Notes: generated by a model not told the origin, from the letters alone. 64,000 bases of DNA from Boletus sp. NGJ (GCA_019096195.1 JAGTXK010000021.1:620001-684000), one strand, 5' to 3'. Shown: positions 24,315-37,495, numbered from the stretch's first letter. Made by a program: numbers and translations.

Positions 24315-25675
24315 ATGCTCAATTTGCTCTCTGTGGGACAGATGCTAGCAAAAGGATGGGACTGTGACTTCAAAGGCTCCAGCCCCACCTCTGGTCCTCA
24401 CTGTTACCTCTCACACCACAGACAAGTACTCAGAGAAGTGCCACTCTCAGGAAATATTTGTTATCTTGATGCTCACTTCCTCCAATCTAATGAACTAGTG
24501 ACTTCACACACATTGTTCACAGAATTATGCGCCCTAATGCATAATGAAACCAGTGCATACACAAAGGTACCCATCACCTGGGATGTGTGGCACACTTGCA
24601 TGAGTCACCCTGGTGGAGACTCTATCACACATCTCTCCACCATTGCAACAGGAGTGGCGGTTGAATCACACAAACTACTCAGTCATTGCGAGGCTTGTAT
24701 CATGTCCAAATATCCTCACAAACCTTACCCTCCCTCTGTCAATCCCTGTGTGTCACAAATGCTCGACCTTGTTCATTCAGACCTCTACAGCCCTTTTCCC
24801 ATATGCACCCTTCATAGAAAACTCTATTTCATTGTTTTTCTTGACAACCACACCCACCTCATTAATGTTCAACTGCTGGCCACCAAGGACCAAGCACTGA
24901 AGCACTGGATGCATAGAGAATTACATATGCACTTTGGAAAAATCACATGGAATGAAAGGTAAAAGTCTTTCATTCCAACAATGGGGAAGAATTTGTCAGC
25001 TCTGCTTTCATGAAGAATCTCCAGGAAGCAGGAATAGAATGCCAACTCACCTCTTCTTATGCTCATCAGCAGAATGGTAAGGCTGAGCATGCAATAAGAA
25101 CTCTCCAGGGCTATGCAACGGCAATGCTTGAAACTGCTGCCCTCCCTCATGACCTCTGGGGCAAGGCTGTTTTAACAGCCACCTACCTCTGGAATTGCAC
25201 AAAATTGGTGTTGCTCCCATCCAGAAAAACTCCCTATGAAATGGTACACCATCACAAGCCAGATCTATTCCACCTATGAGTATTTGGCTCAAAATGCTGG
25301 GCTTGTATTTCTGCCAAGCTTCAGACAAAGCTAGGGCCTTACTCCTGCCAAGCCATGTTCATGGGCTACCCAGATGGTGTCAAGGGCTACTGCATATAGG
25401 ATGCCATCAGTGGCACATTCTTCATTGCTCATGATGTTGAATTTGATGAAGATGTGCTGGGTCTGCAGATGCAGGACTCAGATGATGGACATGAGGATGA
25501 CGTGCCTCCAGCTGCCCCTTCCAACAGCTCGTCTCCTCCCTGTGATAACACCTTAGTCATGCCTGCCACTCCTGTTCTTGAACAGCCAAGTGCACCTCAT
25601 AGATCCATTCGTGCAAAGCATGCAATGGAGAGGGGAGCAGCCTGGTCAGCTGAGTTAGCACTCACACGGGCTTGA
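24315..25675 (+). pseudogene. Copia integrase remnant
   Basis: The HHCC zinc module can be read as WHTCMSHPG ... HCEACIMSK at about 24,590-24,700. The catalytic core follows, with DLVHSDLYSP near 24,770, TSSYAHQQNGKAEHAIRTLQ near 25,050 and a later AVLTATYLWN. This is the copia-type integrase that lies upstream of reverse transcriptase. Fossil with several breaks. Confidence 0.85.
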
Positions 25676-25949
25676 TTTCAGTCACTTTAGGATCATTGTG
25701 AGAGAGCATTAAATGGGCACACAAGTAAGGGGGTAATCCTTGAAGAAGTCGATGCATTGAAATCCATCAAGGGTGACAATACCATCACTGAAGTCATGGC
25801 CAATGTCATCATTGAAGAACAAGCTCACATCACTATTTGAGGTAACACCAAGCATGACCCCTCCAACCCAGACTACAGTATAACATGAAAATACCCCAAG
25901 CCACTTACAAAGAGGCAGTTCAACATTCAGACCATAACCTGTGGCTTGA

Positions 25950-28350
25950 TGTCATGTGAACGGAGCTGCAAACCATGCAGGAGATGCACATTTACAAGCT
26001 CATGAAACTCTTGGAGGGTTGTAAGGCTATCAGATGTCATTGGATCCTCAAGTTCAAAAAGGACAACAAGGTGGGTCAGTCTATAAGGCATGTCTGGTGG
26101 CACAGGAATTCTCTTAGGTACCAGGAATTAATTATGGCACTACATTCATGTCAGTCATCAAGTCAGCATTGGTATGTCTCATAGTGGCCATGGCCTGTCA
26201 GCAGGACTGGGAGATGGATACCTTCAATGCAAAATGAGCCTTCCTGTGGGGCATCTTCAAGAAAGAGATCTATATGTGTCAATTGAAAGGCTTCAAGGAT
26301 GGCAACTGGTGAGTTCACATTTGGCTTATGCTTCGCACTATATATGGACTGAAACAGTCAGTGCTCAAGTGGTACAAACAGGTCTGTGCTGTCATGGGGG
26401 AGTTGGGTTTCACCAGGTCTGAATCCAACCATGCTTTATTCTACTATGATGAAATCAACAAAGCAGTAAGCCAAGTTTGCATCTGGTACATGGTGGGTTG
26501 GCACATTGATGATGGAATGGTGGTTTCAAACTCAAAGCCTTTTCTCCAAATGGTGAAGTCACAAATCACAGAGTGTTTCAGAATAAAGGACCTAGACCCC
26601 ATGACAAAATATCTAGGAGTCAAGTTTGAGCATGGCTGCTCATCATGCAGAATCTGGCTGCATCAGTCAGAATATATTGCATTCTTACTCACTGAGTATG
26701 GCCTAACAACTTGCAACCCTGTCAGTCTCCCTGCTGATCCAAAGGCCCTGCTTGATGATCCCATGGCTGAGTACCCCACCATACTGAACTTGTGCCCAGC
26801 ATACTTAAAGCTGGTTGAAGAGCTGATATACCTGTCTGTGAACACGTGCCCCAACATCTCTTATATTGTCAATGCTCTGGTGCAGCACAATAGTAATCCC
26901 AAACCACAACACTTGGTGGTCAGAAAGTGAGTCCTGCACTACCTTGCTGGCACCCTGGACCTCAGGTTGTGCTATGAGTTCAACAAGGATGATATTGGGG
27001 AGCTCTGTGCTTATGTCAATGCTAGCTGGGTGTTACACCGGGTAACAAGTGACATGTTTCTGAGTAATCAACCTGTTTGATTACTGGACTAGCTAGACTT
27101 GAGGGGAAAATACCTCCCAAGGCCCAATATTCCTCAGACTGGAGACCAACGGCTAGCTTTCACATAGAGCCACCCTTGGGGTTGGAGCCTACTCTACAAC
27201 TAATGGTGGAGTCTCGGACTTTGATGAGGGTGGCACAGCCTTGATAGGGGTGTAGACCAATCGTATACAAGGGCTGGTGGCAGAGTCCTGGGCTTAGACA
27301 GGCAGACCTCTGTCTACGTTGGTGTTGCCATTGGCTAAAGGTGCAGACAGACAGCAATGAGGCCACACAAGTGTGAAGTGATGAGAAGGATTATCATAAG
27401 CACTGTGGTGATCACCTCCAGAGCAGGCACAGGCTTCTGAGGTGAAGTGGAACCGAGAGCGAGGTAGATTACATGGGAAGTTGTGTAGATCTGGGTTAGA
27501 GTTACATAGAGGGCAGATGCCCATATATATAGGCCTCCCAATCTAGGGCAGGCTTCCTATTGTATATGGTAATATTAAGTCGCAGACAGAATATTACCAT
27601 AAGGGATCAACACATCAGTCAAATGAGGAGGTTGGAATACTAGGCTGTGTATAAGAGAACACAGCCAAGGAGGCAATGTCTATTGATCAAATCAGAGGTG
27701 AAATGCATATATCAATGAAAGAGAAAAGGGGCAGTGTCATGGCTGGAACAGATATCACCTAGAAAGGGAGTTCTGGGTGAGGTGATGTCTGTGTCAGTGT
27801 TGCAGGGGAATCCCAGGGAAATCCCTGGTCAGAGTCGAGGAAAAGGTCATCCCATAGTCCTGGAGGGGGTGAAGGAAGAGAAAAAGACATACCCCCTTCC
27901 CTAACTGTAACACTGGGCAAGTGAAACCAGGAGACACTCACCCAGCAGCTATACATGGTACTATGCTGGAGGCCTAATCTCTCACATTTCCAAAAAGCAG
28001 ACGACCGTAGCTCTCTCCTCCACTGAGGCAGAGTACATGGCTGCCACTCATGCTCTATGAAGGACTATGGCTCTGCTCCCTCTTCACTGAGCTTGATATT
28101 GTGTTTGCTTTGCCTATGCCCATCCATCTCAACAACCTTGGTGCGATTGCCCTCTCCAGTGCAGCAAAATTTCACCAACAATTGAAACACATTAACATAT
28201 GTTACCATTTCATTTGTGAACACGTTGATAACAGTTCTTTTACTTTAGTCTGGGTTTCTTCTCACCATAACATAGCCAATATTCTCACAAAAGCCTTGCC
28301 ATGTCCTGCCTTTGAAAAGTTTCACACATCTCTTGGACAGGTGCCTTGTT
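25950..28350 (+). pseudogene. Copia reverse transcriptase and RNase H remnant, interrupted
   Basis: RT hallmarks are LRTIYGLKQSVLKWYKQ near 26,330 and the catalytic box as HIDDGMVVSN near 26,505, with DPMTKYLGVKFEHG near 26,600. RNase H includes YVNASW just before the nested LTR (27,031-27,912) and STEAEYMAATHAL near 28,020-28,060 after it, ending with NIADILTKAL-type text near 28,280. Fossil with several breaks besides the nested insertion. Confidence 0.85.
27031..27912 (-). repeat. Gypsy-family solo LTR, inverted, inside copia
   Basis: The 882-bp sequence reads as the reverse complement of the gypsy LTR, from TGTTACACCGGGTAACAAGTG to CTGTAACA. The exact duplication CTGGG lies on both sides (27,026-27,030 and 27,913-27,917). 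It landed in the copia RNase H region, so it is younger than the copia insertion. Confidence 0.92.
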
Positions 28351-28359
28351 GAGGGGGTA

Positions 28360-28660
28360 TGTTAGAATTAATTCCTTTCTGTGTACTTCAACTCATCACT
28401 TGTTATTGCACCAGACTTGGTCATACATGCATGGACTCTCATTACATAATCTGTACTTAGTATTTCACATGCATCACTTTCCTTCCTCCCTCAGCAATTC
28501 TCTCACAACAAGAGATGACCACTGAGGTAGGTGCATAGACTCTATTGTAACACTTGTATAGCTTACCTAGCCACTCAGACAGTTTCAGTCTAGGTAAATA
28601 TATAGCAATTCTCTCACAACAAGAGACAACTGCTGAGATAGTTTCGGTCTAGCTCATATA
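28360..28660 (+). repeat. Copia 3' LTR
   Basis: 301 bp, the partner of 22,575-22,875. It follows a purine-rich tract and is followed by CTAAC, which matches the 5' flank CTGAC at four of five bases. Confidence 0.88.
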
Positions 28661-30129
28661 CTAACTATTAGCAATAGATCTAGCCACTGAGGTTGACTGT
28701 TCTTATCCCTGTGAAATGGACTCATCTGATTAACCATTATAGACACTGCACTGTAAATGGATGTCCACATTGGGAGGACATCTTTCAGATCTGTGTCGTC
28801 ATGTTCAGCCACCCAGCAATGAAGCCAAAGCATTGCCTCTTGACTGCTCACATATATATCCAGATCCATGATTGCCATGGATGCTGCCAGAATTGCTGTA
28901 TGTTCTTCTATTGCGATCAACCATTTCTGAGCCCCATTGTCACCTCAGGAGGCTTTCAGGAGTCCTGAGACTTCTGGAGTTCCCATCACCATCTTCAGGT
29001 CAATAATGGGTTATAATAACAAGGTGACATAATAATATCACAGACATTTTAGCCAAGTTGGAACCATGCTGGTGAGAGGTTGATTGCCCCTTGTAAGGTG
29101 GCCTTGGGTCTAAAGGTGGTGGCTGACATCTGCCAAATGGATGTGGATTTCTCGGACATGCTCTTGGTAAGGGCCTCAATAGAAGCTGCAGCTGTTCCCA
29201 TATATACTCCTATTTGTACTACTGAGGAACAGGTGAAAACAGACACGTGATTCAATACTCACTCAATTGGGTTCACTGACTACCCCTGGTAAATATCACA
29301 ATAATACATATCCACTCTGATCTGTGATTACTGCAGGTTCAGTAAGTGTGCTGTAGCCCTTGTATGCAGAGTCTGATTTCAGTCCTATTCCCCCAACAGC
29401 CTGATTTTTGGATATGGAGTGGTGCTTAATCTTCTTGGTAAGTCTAATTATGTTGATGTCCAGGATCATCACTGGGGGGCTGTTAATAGAATTCAGATTT
29501 GGCTGGCCATACCCACCTTTGTTGCAGCATGGTGTTGCAAGAATCCAGAGCATGTGGTCTGCCTCACAAATGGTCTGCAATGAGATCCATATGTCCAGAA
29601 TGGTTCGCTGACCACTTTTGGCCACCATTTCTATTTCTAAGGTATCATGGAATTGGATTGCCATGTAGGAACTCAATATGTTGATGTATTATAAGGATGA
29701 ATGTTCAGAAGTAGTGGAGACATTCATAGTGCATATAACAAATTGCTGGGGTATACACCAAAGATGATGACAAGTTTTTAATATAGACTGGGAGTGTAAC
29801 CATGAAAACATACCTGGGACATGTTTCAGGCTCTTTCAGCAGATGGGAATAACTGCAGAGGATCAGGATCAGATATATTTGGGTTATTGGACATGTCTGT
29901 CAGATTTGTCAATCACAGAGATTTGACGTCCCCCCATGAGAATATATTTTAGAGAATCACTTAGATAGAGCATGGGCCTGAACACATCCAAACAGATATA
30001 TCATACTGAGCTCAATTGGGTCTCACACCAACTCCACTCAGGAAATCATGATTCAACTGCTGCATACCAGAGTGAATTCACCTGAGCCCAAGGGGTGTGA
30101 TATCACAGGTACCAACTGGAGCCCCTGCT
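28661..30129. other. Decayed stretch, no gene recognised
   Basis: CpG-poor sequence with short open frames on both strands (for example 28,693-28,968 + and 29,676-29,296 -). None shows a domain I know. It may contain more transposon relic, but nothing can be supported. Confidence 0.4.
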
Positions 30130-30710
30130 TATATTATGCAGGGCAGTAGGTGAGGCTGGCACTGTTGAGTATGTATGGGCCTGAGTAGAGTGAGTAAGAC
30201 AGGCTTTGTAGAGTATGTATGTGCCTGAGTGAGCAGGGCATGACCCACTCGGGCCTGTACATATGCTTAGAGTCAAGTCTCATCCACCCCATGTGGACCC
30301 ATACATATCCAATGAGGCAGGTCACCTCAAGCTCATTCAGGCCCATACATGCCCTACAAGTCCTATCTCACCCACCCCACTTGGGTCCCATACATATCCA
30401 AAGAGGCAGATCACCCCAAGCTCACTCAGGCCTGTACATGCCCTATGAGTCCCGTCTCATTCACCCCACTTGGACCCATACTGTATATACTCTACAAGTC
30501 AAACCTCATCCACCCTATTCAGGCCTGTATGTACTCTACAAAGCCTGTCTTACTCACCCCACTCAGGCCTGTACATACCCAATGGTGCTGGCCTCTCCCA
30601 CCCCATTCAGGCCCAGATATAGTCTATGAGACCGGTCTCACTCACCTTGCTCAGGCCTGTATGTATCCAACAAGAGGCATCTCACTCAGGCCCCTTCATA
30701 TTTATTAATC
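30130..30710. repeat. Degenerate minisatellite-like array
   Basis: About ten imperfect units of roughly 55-60 bp. The core phrase is CTCA(C/T)TCAGGCC(T/C)(G/A)TACATA followed by C(C/T)NTATGAG and a run like GTCTCATCCACCCCACT. The first two or three units (30,150-30,245) run in the opposite orientation (GGGCCTGAGTGAG). Open frames across this array are by-products of the repeat. Related units occur at 7,081-7,240. Confidence 0.75.
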
Positions 30711-31494
30711 TTATATTGATTACAATGTTTCAGGCCTGCCCATATCCTACTTACTTTCTATTACAAGGGCCTGACTGTGTCTCACATCACTTTCATACCT
30801 CAGGCCCATCCTGGGATCATCCATACCATTCAGGCCTTTTTCAAGCAGGCTGGTCGTAAGCTACAGAGAATGTGACTACATGGACTCCCCAACCCACCTC
30901 CTATCTCTAATGACCCTTGATGCTTTGCCAGCAATTATCATAGCTCTGATGGGTCTTGTGGATATCACACCCACCTTTAAATGTCTGACTATATGACTGA
31001 ACCAGGTATCTGATAAATGCAGCCTTTTGTCTATTCTCTTGGCTTGTACAGAGCACTTTACAGACCTTAGCAAACTTCAAGTAACCATTCCTGGTGACAT
31101 CAATGATCTATTGACATTTGCCAAAAATGATGACTTTTGTACGTGTTCCACCAGGGAAGTTTTCTTTGCAGTTTCTCCCCTCTTGGGCAATCCTGGTGTT
31201 ATTGTAAGTCTATATTGCTTTATAATTAGTCATTACCTCTGAAAGTTGCCCTTAAGACACACTGTGCACCCTAGTTGCAATCCTTCCTGCATATTGTCAA
31301 GCTTTGGCTCCATTCAAAGTGGAATAGCCCTTTCTCTGATGAAGAGCTACAATGTATTTTCATCCCTTTCTTCAAGTTAGATTCCAAGCATATTAAAGTT
31401 TTAAGGTCATAAATAGATATTTGTACTAAGTTTTCTAAGATTCATTGATAATGTCTGCCTTGGCCATATTATATACCCATGTACACTTTACTAT
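30711..31494. other. No gene recognised; left flank of the gypsy element
   Basis: A CpG-poor stretch with no domain. Near 31,435-31,460 it contains AAGATTCATTGATAATGTCTGCC, which recurs in the right flank of the gypsy element at about 39,880-39,905, so the gypsy insertion landed in or beside a short local repeat. Confidence 0.5.
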
Positions 31495-31499
31495 GCTTG

Positions 31500-32421
31500 T
31501 GTTACAGTCACAGGAGGGGGTACATCTTTTCCTCTCCCTTCACCCCCCGTAGGACTATGGGACAACTTATTCTTCAACTCAGACCAGGGATTCCCCTGGG
31601 ACTCCCCCACAACACCAACTCAGGCATTGCCCCATCCAGAACTCCCTTTCTAGGAAGTTACCTGTTTGGTTTGGAACACTGCCTTCCTATTTCATTAATA
31701 CATGCTTTTCACCTCTTTTGATCTGATCATAGACATTGCCTCCTTGGCTGTGCTCTCTCACACACAAGCCTAGTATTCCAACCTACCATTTGACTGATGC
31801 CTTGATCCCATTATGGTAATCTTCTGTCTGCGACTTACAATTACCATATATGATATGAAGCCTGCCCTAGATGGACAGGGTCTATATATAGGGATGCTGG
31901 CCCTTCATGTAACTCTAACCTAGATCTACACAACTTCCCGTGTAATCTACCCAGCTTCCCCAGCTCCCAGTTCCACTTCACCTCAGAAGCCCGCTCTCAC
32001 TCTGGAGGTGATCGCCCTTGTGCTTGTGATCATCTTCCTCATCACTTCGCACTTGTGTGGCCTCGTTGCCATCTGTACCCTGCCTCTAAAGCTTTGGCAA
32101 CTCCAACGCCAACAGAGGTTGGCCTGTATAAGCCCAGGACTCCACCACCAGCATTAGGCCATGTAAGCCCAGGACACTTAGTTGCTGCCCTCCACATTCC
32201 AGTCTGCCCTTCCTTCTAGGAGGATTGTGCCACCATGGTAAATCCAAGACTCTGCCATTGGTTGTAGAGGCAACCAGGACACTCTACGTAAAGCTAGCAG
32301 TCGGTTCCCAGTCTGAGGAACCATTGGGTTTCAGGAGGTATTTTCCCTTCAAGTCCTGCTAGTCCAGTAATCAAACAGGTTGATTACTCAGGAACATGTC
32401 ACATTGTTACCCAGCGTAACA
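31500..32421 (+). repeat. Gypsy 5' LTR
   Basis: 922 bp, TGTTACAG to GTAACA, paired with 38,872-39,789. It is preceded by GCTTG. I could not assign a tRNA to the primer site that should follow; a self-primed start of the Tf1 type is possible in this group. Confidence 0.93.
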
Positions 32422-32559
32422 AAAGATCTAGGTTATAAATTGCCAAAGGTTATCTAGTCTAGCAACTCCCACCACTATTCAAGGGAATAGAACTGCCTAT
32501 CAAGGGATAGGCTTTCGCTCTATGCACTGTGCAGAATCAACCTTGCCCAGCTCCTCAGA

Positions 32560-33936
32560 GAAGATTGAGAAGAAGAAGCCACATCATCACGGGCTTCTAC
32601 TCCTATCTCCAATATGTCTTCATCAAGAAGGATTCCAGGGTCATCATCCCATTACAATGACCCTCCCGCCCGTGCATTTCCAGAAGAGTCCAGATGACCA
32701 GATTTTCCAGGTGGTCTCCGCTCTCGAACCTCGACCCCATCAGACACTCCCATCCCACTGCCCGCGTTCCAACTGGTTCCCATCAGAGTAGACTCCCCCG
32801 ACCCTCTTTTCCTCAATCGAAGCAGAAGATCTAGTCCCGATCCCAACCCAGGAAATCCCCAGCCCAAAGAAGACACAGATGATGAAGACGATATGGTAGA
32901 AATCAAAGCTACTTTGCCTGAGGAGTTCTCAGGAGAGACCAACAATGCCAAGAGATGGCTTATGGCTATGGAAGGCTATTTCCATCTAGGAGGAGCAGAG
33001 AAGTTCACAGAGGGAGCCAAGAGGCTTATCCTACTGAACAGGATGTCCAAGGGAAGAGGAAAAGCATTCGCAGAAGCCTGGCTGACCAGGCTACTCGACA
33101 ACACCATGCCAAATGCAGACAAGACCTATAATGAGATCAAGAAAGCCTTCGCCCTCACCTTCACCCCCCACAACACCAGCAACCTGGCCATGGCAGAACT
33201 TGGATCCCTCTGACAAGATAAACAGGATCCAAAGGGATTTGACAAATTCATTTCCCAGTTCTCACTGCTGGTAGTTCACTCTGAGCTATAAGAATTCTGC
33301 TCCATCCTAGAATTCTTCTTCAGGGGGATCAATCCAAATATTGCCCAGCAACTAGTCAACAGTGAGACCTTCTCAAAAGCCAAGAAGATGGAAGAGGTCT
33401 ACGAAGTAGCTGCCAACATTCATGGGGCATGGCAACGGATTGAAGGAATACAGAAAGGACCCTTCGCGTCCTTTGGAAGAGGAAAAGGAAACCACCACGA
33501 CCCAAATGCTATGGATGTGGACTGGATCACCTTGTCTCCTATTGAGCATGCCAAGCGGATGAGAGAGCATAGATGCTTCATCTGCAACAGAATTGGGTGC
33601 AGTGCTAAGAAACACCCAGGATACAAGCCGATCAGGAGAGAGGAATATAGGAAACCTCAGGAAACGCACACCAGGGTGGTTGTCACCAGGGAAATGCCAC
33701 AAGATCCCCTCAACAAATATCTCACAGAGATCTCCAGAAACAATGGACGAGACAAAGTTCTCAGAATGCTCCAGACAGCCTTTGACACAAGGCTTGACGA
33801 GCAAGGTCTTGCTCTAGAACGAGTGGAAGAAGCTGCCGCAATAGAATGGGAAGAGAACATTGATTCTCTTGCCCTAGGACCCACACCCGCTATGCAAATC
33901 TTCACTATCTCCCCTGAAGAAGAAACATCTTTTTAG
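32560..33936 (+). pseudogene. Gypsy gag region
   Basis: The capsid-type segment includes LPEEFSGETNNAKRWLMAME and FALTFTPHNTSNLAMAELGS (about 32,900-33,210), the Ty3-type retrotransposon gag pattern. A later cysteine-histidine cluster, HRCFICNRIGCSAKKHPGYK, lies near 33,570-33,625 in the nucleocapsid position. Fossil; broken. Confidence 0.85.
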
Positions 33937-33949
33937 GTGGAAGAGGTGT

Positions 33950-36900
33950 ACCAACGTCACCCTCTTCCTACACGATTGCACCTGTATTTATTTCTGGATC
34001 AAAGAGTAATTCTATTTGCATTCCTCTCTCGATCTGGAAGCAGGATGGCAAAATCGTTGGAACAAAAGCCCTAATTGACAGTGGAGCAACAGAATGCTTC
34101 ATTTCAAGACAAGTGGTGGAGAAAATAAGATTACCCACATGGAAGCTGGACAACCCGGTCCGAGCTTGGAACATTGATGGAACCCAAAACCAGTCAGGGA
34201 CCATCAAAGAGAAGACCAACATCGTGTTGGACTATGGAGACATACGAGAACAGCAGGATCTCTATGTCCTCAATTGCGGCAAGGATGAAGTTATTTTAGG
34301 ACTTCCATAGCTCAGGGCAGTGAACCCTGATATCAACTGGACAGAAGGACAGGTAACCGTAGTGCCATCTTTCTACCAATGGACCCAAGGTGACCCACCG
34401 GGAACACTGGAACAGTGATACCTGCTACAGTATCTGGAGCATGACGAAAAAGAGTACGTGCAAGACAGACTCTATGAAACATTTCATCATTGGATGCCCT
34501 TACAACAGGCCAAGTTTTTCAACATGCATGGAGATGTACCAGAGTTCGTCATCAAGAGGACTTCTCTGTCTACCGAGATCGCCCAACAGGTGCCAAAGGC
34601 CAAGATTGCATTGCCAAATGCATTCAAAGAATACATGGATGTCTTCACAGAGAAGACAATTACCAAATTACCCCCCTTCCGGCTTTACGACCATGCCATT
34701 GAATTAAAAGACTTGTTTGTCCCGAAACGAGCCAAGGCATACCCCTTAAACCCTCTGGAACAACAAGCATGCAAAGAGTTCATCAATGAACACCTTAAAA
34801 CTGGGAAGATATCTCCATCAAAATCTCCCCAGGCTGCCCCTTTCTTCTTCATACAGAAGAAGGATGGAAAGCTCCGCCCCTGCCAAGACTACTGATACCT
34901 CAACAGCCACACGATCAAGAATGCCTACCCCCTCCCCTTAATTTCTGATCTCCTGGACAAATTAAAGGGATCATCAACCTTCACCAAATTTAATGTACAA
35001 TGGGGCTACAACAATGTCTTGATCAAGCCTGAAGATCGGTGGAAGGCAGCTTTCCTCATCCCATTTGGGCTGTTCAAACCAAACGTGATGTTCTTTGGGA
35101 TGTGTAATTCCCCAGCAACGTTCCAGGCCTTTATGGACGATCTCTTTGGAGATTATATTGTGGAGGGATGGTTGGTAATATACATGGACGATCTGTTGAT
35201 TCACTCTTCAGATCAGATAACTCACAACGAGAGGACATGAAAGGTCCTAGAACACTTCCGATAGCATGAAATGTACCTCAAACTGGAGAAGTGTATCTTC
35301 TTAGCCGAAGAAGTCGAGTATCTCGTAATGATCGTAGGGAAGGACGGCGTCCAGATGGATCTGATCAAGCTCAATGCCATCAAACAATGGAAACCCCCGG
35401 TGAATGTAAAGGACATCCAGTCCTTCATCGGGTTCTGCAACTTCTACCGGAAGTTCATCCCCTCTTTCTCTGACATTGCACGTCCACTGCTGGACCTTAC
35501 AAAACAGACGATGTCCTGGTCCTGGGGAGCCCTTCAAGAAAAGTCATTCAGAACTCTTCAGGCTGCATTCACGAAGAAGCCAGTCCTCGCCTTCCCCGAT
35601 ACCTTGAAACCCTTCCTCACCCTCATGACAAACGCCTCACTCACTGTGTCAGGAGCAGTACTCATGTAGAAAAATGACAACGGAGACATACAACCATGCA
35701 GTTACCTCTCTGAGACTTTCTCTCTGACTAAGAGAAATTATGACATCTATGACAGGGAACTACTGGCTGTTATATGTGGATTAAAAGAATGGCAGCAATA
35801 CCTCCTCAGATCCCCCCACCCTGTGACAGTGTTAACTGATCACAAGAACTTAATGTTCTTCAAGGAACCCTGACAACTATCCCGACAACAAGCACATTGG
35901 CTTTTGTTCCTCCAGGACTACAACATGACCTATCAAGCTTTACCTGGAATGAAAATGGCCCCTGCTGACACTCTGTCTCATCGCAATAAAGTAGACACTT
36001 CCAAAAACAACGAAGACGTTCAACTCCTCCCATCTGACACATTCGACTGTCAAGTACGGATGATTGACCTAGCACTGGCTGACAAAATTAGAGGATCTTC
36101 TCAAAGCAATCCTTTAATACTCTCCACCCTACAAAATATGGGGAAAGGAGAACCTCTCTTCACTTGATCAAAGTTGGAAGACTGGACCTTTGACAATGGC
36201 AACCTATACTTCAAGAACTGAATGTATATTCCAGGCCCAGCTTGGCAGGAGCTGGTATCCTCTGTCCATTCCTCTTTCGAGGGGGACATGGAGGACACCT
36301 AAGAACCGCTGCCCTCCTGGCCAAAGACTACTGGTGGCCTGGACTCACCACATTCATCCGAAAATACATTGCTGGTTGTGCAACCTGTCAAAGTAACAAG
36401 GTCCAGACCCACCCCACGGTTCCCCCAGTCACTCCATTAGCCTTCGAAGGATGCCACCCATTCCAGCATCTATCGGTGGATTTAATCACCGACCTACCCC
36501 CAGTGGGGGGTTTTGATTCAGTCATGGTTGTGATCAACCATGGGCTTAGTAAGGGGGTAATTCTTGCCCCCTGCACGAAAACGGTAGACACAGCTGGTAT
36601 AGCCCATCTTTTCTTTGAAATGGTTTTCCTATGGTATGGTTTACATGACAAGCTGGTTTCAGATCGGAGTCCACAATTCACATCCGCGTTCACTTGAGAG
36701 CTCACTAGACTCCTGAACTATGATGTCGCCCTTTCCATGGCCTACCACCCACAAACAGATGGCAAAATGGAACGATACAACCAGGAACTAGAAACCTACC
36801 TACAGATATTCTGCGACGGCCAACCACAGAGGTGGTTGAAACTATTACCCATGGCAGAGTTCGCTCATAACTCGGCAATCCACTCAGTCACCAGAAAATT

Positions 36901-37160
36901 GCCCTTCTCCTTGATCCTCGGATATGAACCAAGAGCATATCCTTCTATTGGAAAAACCTTCCTACCAGCCCTAGAAGAGAGACTCTCTTTCCTAGAGGAA
37001 TCAAGAAAGAAAGCAGAAGCGGCACATAAATTGGCACAAATACAAATGAAGGAGAGGGTTCACTCTCGTTTCAAATCATGGAAACTCGGAGAAAAGGTGT
37101 GGCTGGATGCCAAGAACCTAAAACTCCAAGTCCCTTCCCAAAAGCTGTCCCTGAAATGAA
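33950..37160 (+). pseudogene. Gypsy pol region: protease, RT, RNase H, integrase
   Basis: The protease box ALIDSGATECFIS lies near 34,070. Reverse transcriptase follows (FFFIQKKDGKLRPCQDY near 34,845, catalytic VIYMDDLLIHS near 35,180). RNase H is near 35,640-36,000, and the integrase zinc module near 36,290-36,400 (HTIRK-type HH, then CATCQSNK). The catalytic core includes KLVSDRSPQFTSAF near 36,650 and AYHPQTDGKMERYNQELE near 36,740. Fossil; broken at several places. Confidence 0.9.
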
Positions 37161-37334
37161 CCAGACCATTTGAAATTACTCAAGTGGTATCCTCAGTGGT
37201 GTTCCGACTCAAGTTACCAAAACAGTGGAAGATCCACGATGTGTTCCTTGCATCCCTACTCTCCCCATATCGGAAAACTATGGAACACAGTCCCAATTTC
37301 ACTCAGCCACCACTGGAACTCGTCGGAATAGAAG

Positions 37335-37495
37335 AGGAATACGAAGTGGACAGAATCATAAACCATCAGGGAAACCCAGGAAAAAGGCAGTATCTAACCC
37401 ACTAGAAAGGGTATTCTGCAGCAGAACGAACTTGGGAACCAGAGGCTAACTTGGGAAACACCAAGAAAATACTCTCTGAGTATAAAATTCAACTC
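37335..37495 (+). other. Chromodomain of gypsy integrase
   Basis: YEVDRIINHQGNPGKRQYLT with the following KGYSAAERTWEPEANLG gives the chromodomain aromatic cage. It identifies the element as a chromovirus. Confidence 0.87.

Larger units (their letters stand above)
22575..28660 (+). mobile_element. Ty1/copia retrotransposon, fossil with nested LTR
   Basis: Two 301-bp LTRs (22,575-22,875 and 28,360-28,660), both starting TGTTAGAATTAATTCC, bound the element. A purine tract GAGGGGGTA precedes the 3' LTR, and the flanks CTGAC and CTAAC are a 5-bp duplication with one difference. Internal order is gag, protease, integrase, reverse transcriptase, RNase H, the copia order. An inverted gypsy-family solo LTR (27,031-27,912) sits inside the RNase H part. 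The element is broken at many places. LTRs differ at roughly one site in twenty by eye, so it is not recent. Confidence 0.92.

Noticed and set aside
30219-30708. Overlapping open frames of 119-136 codons on the plus strand that looked like a repetitive protein
   Set aside because: They arise from the degenerate 55-60 bp DNA repeat, are open in more than one frame, and have no domain.
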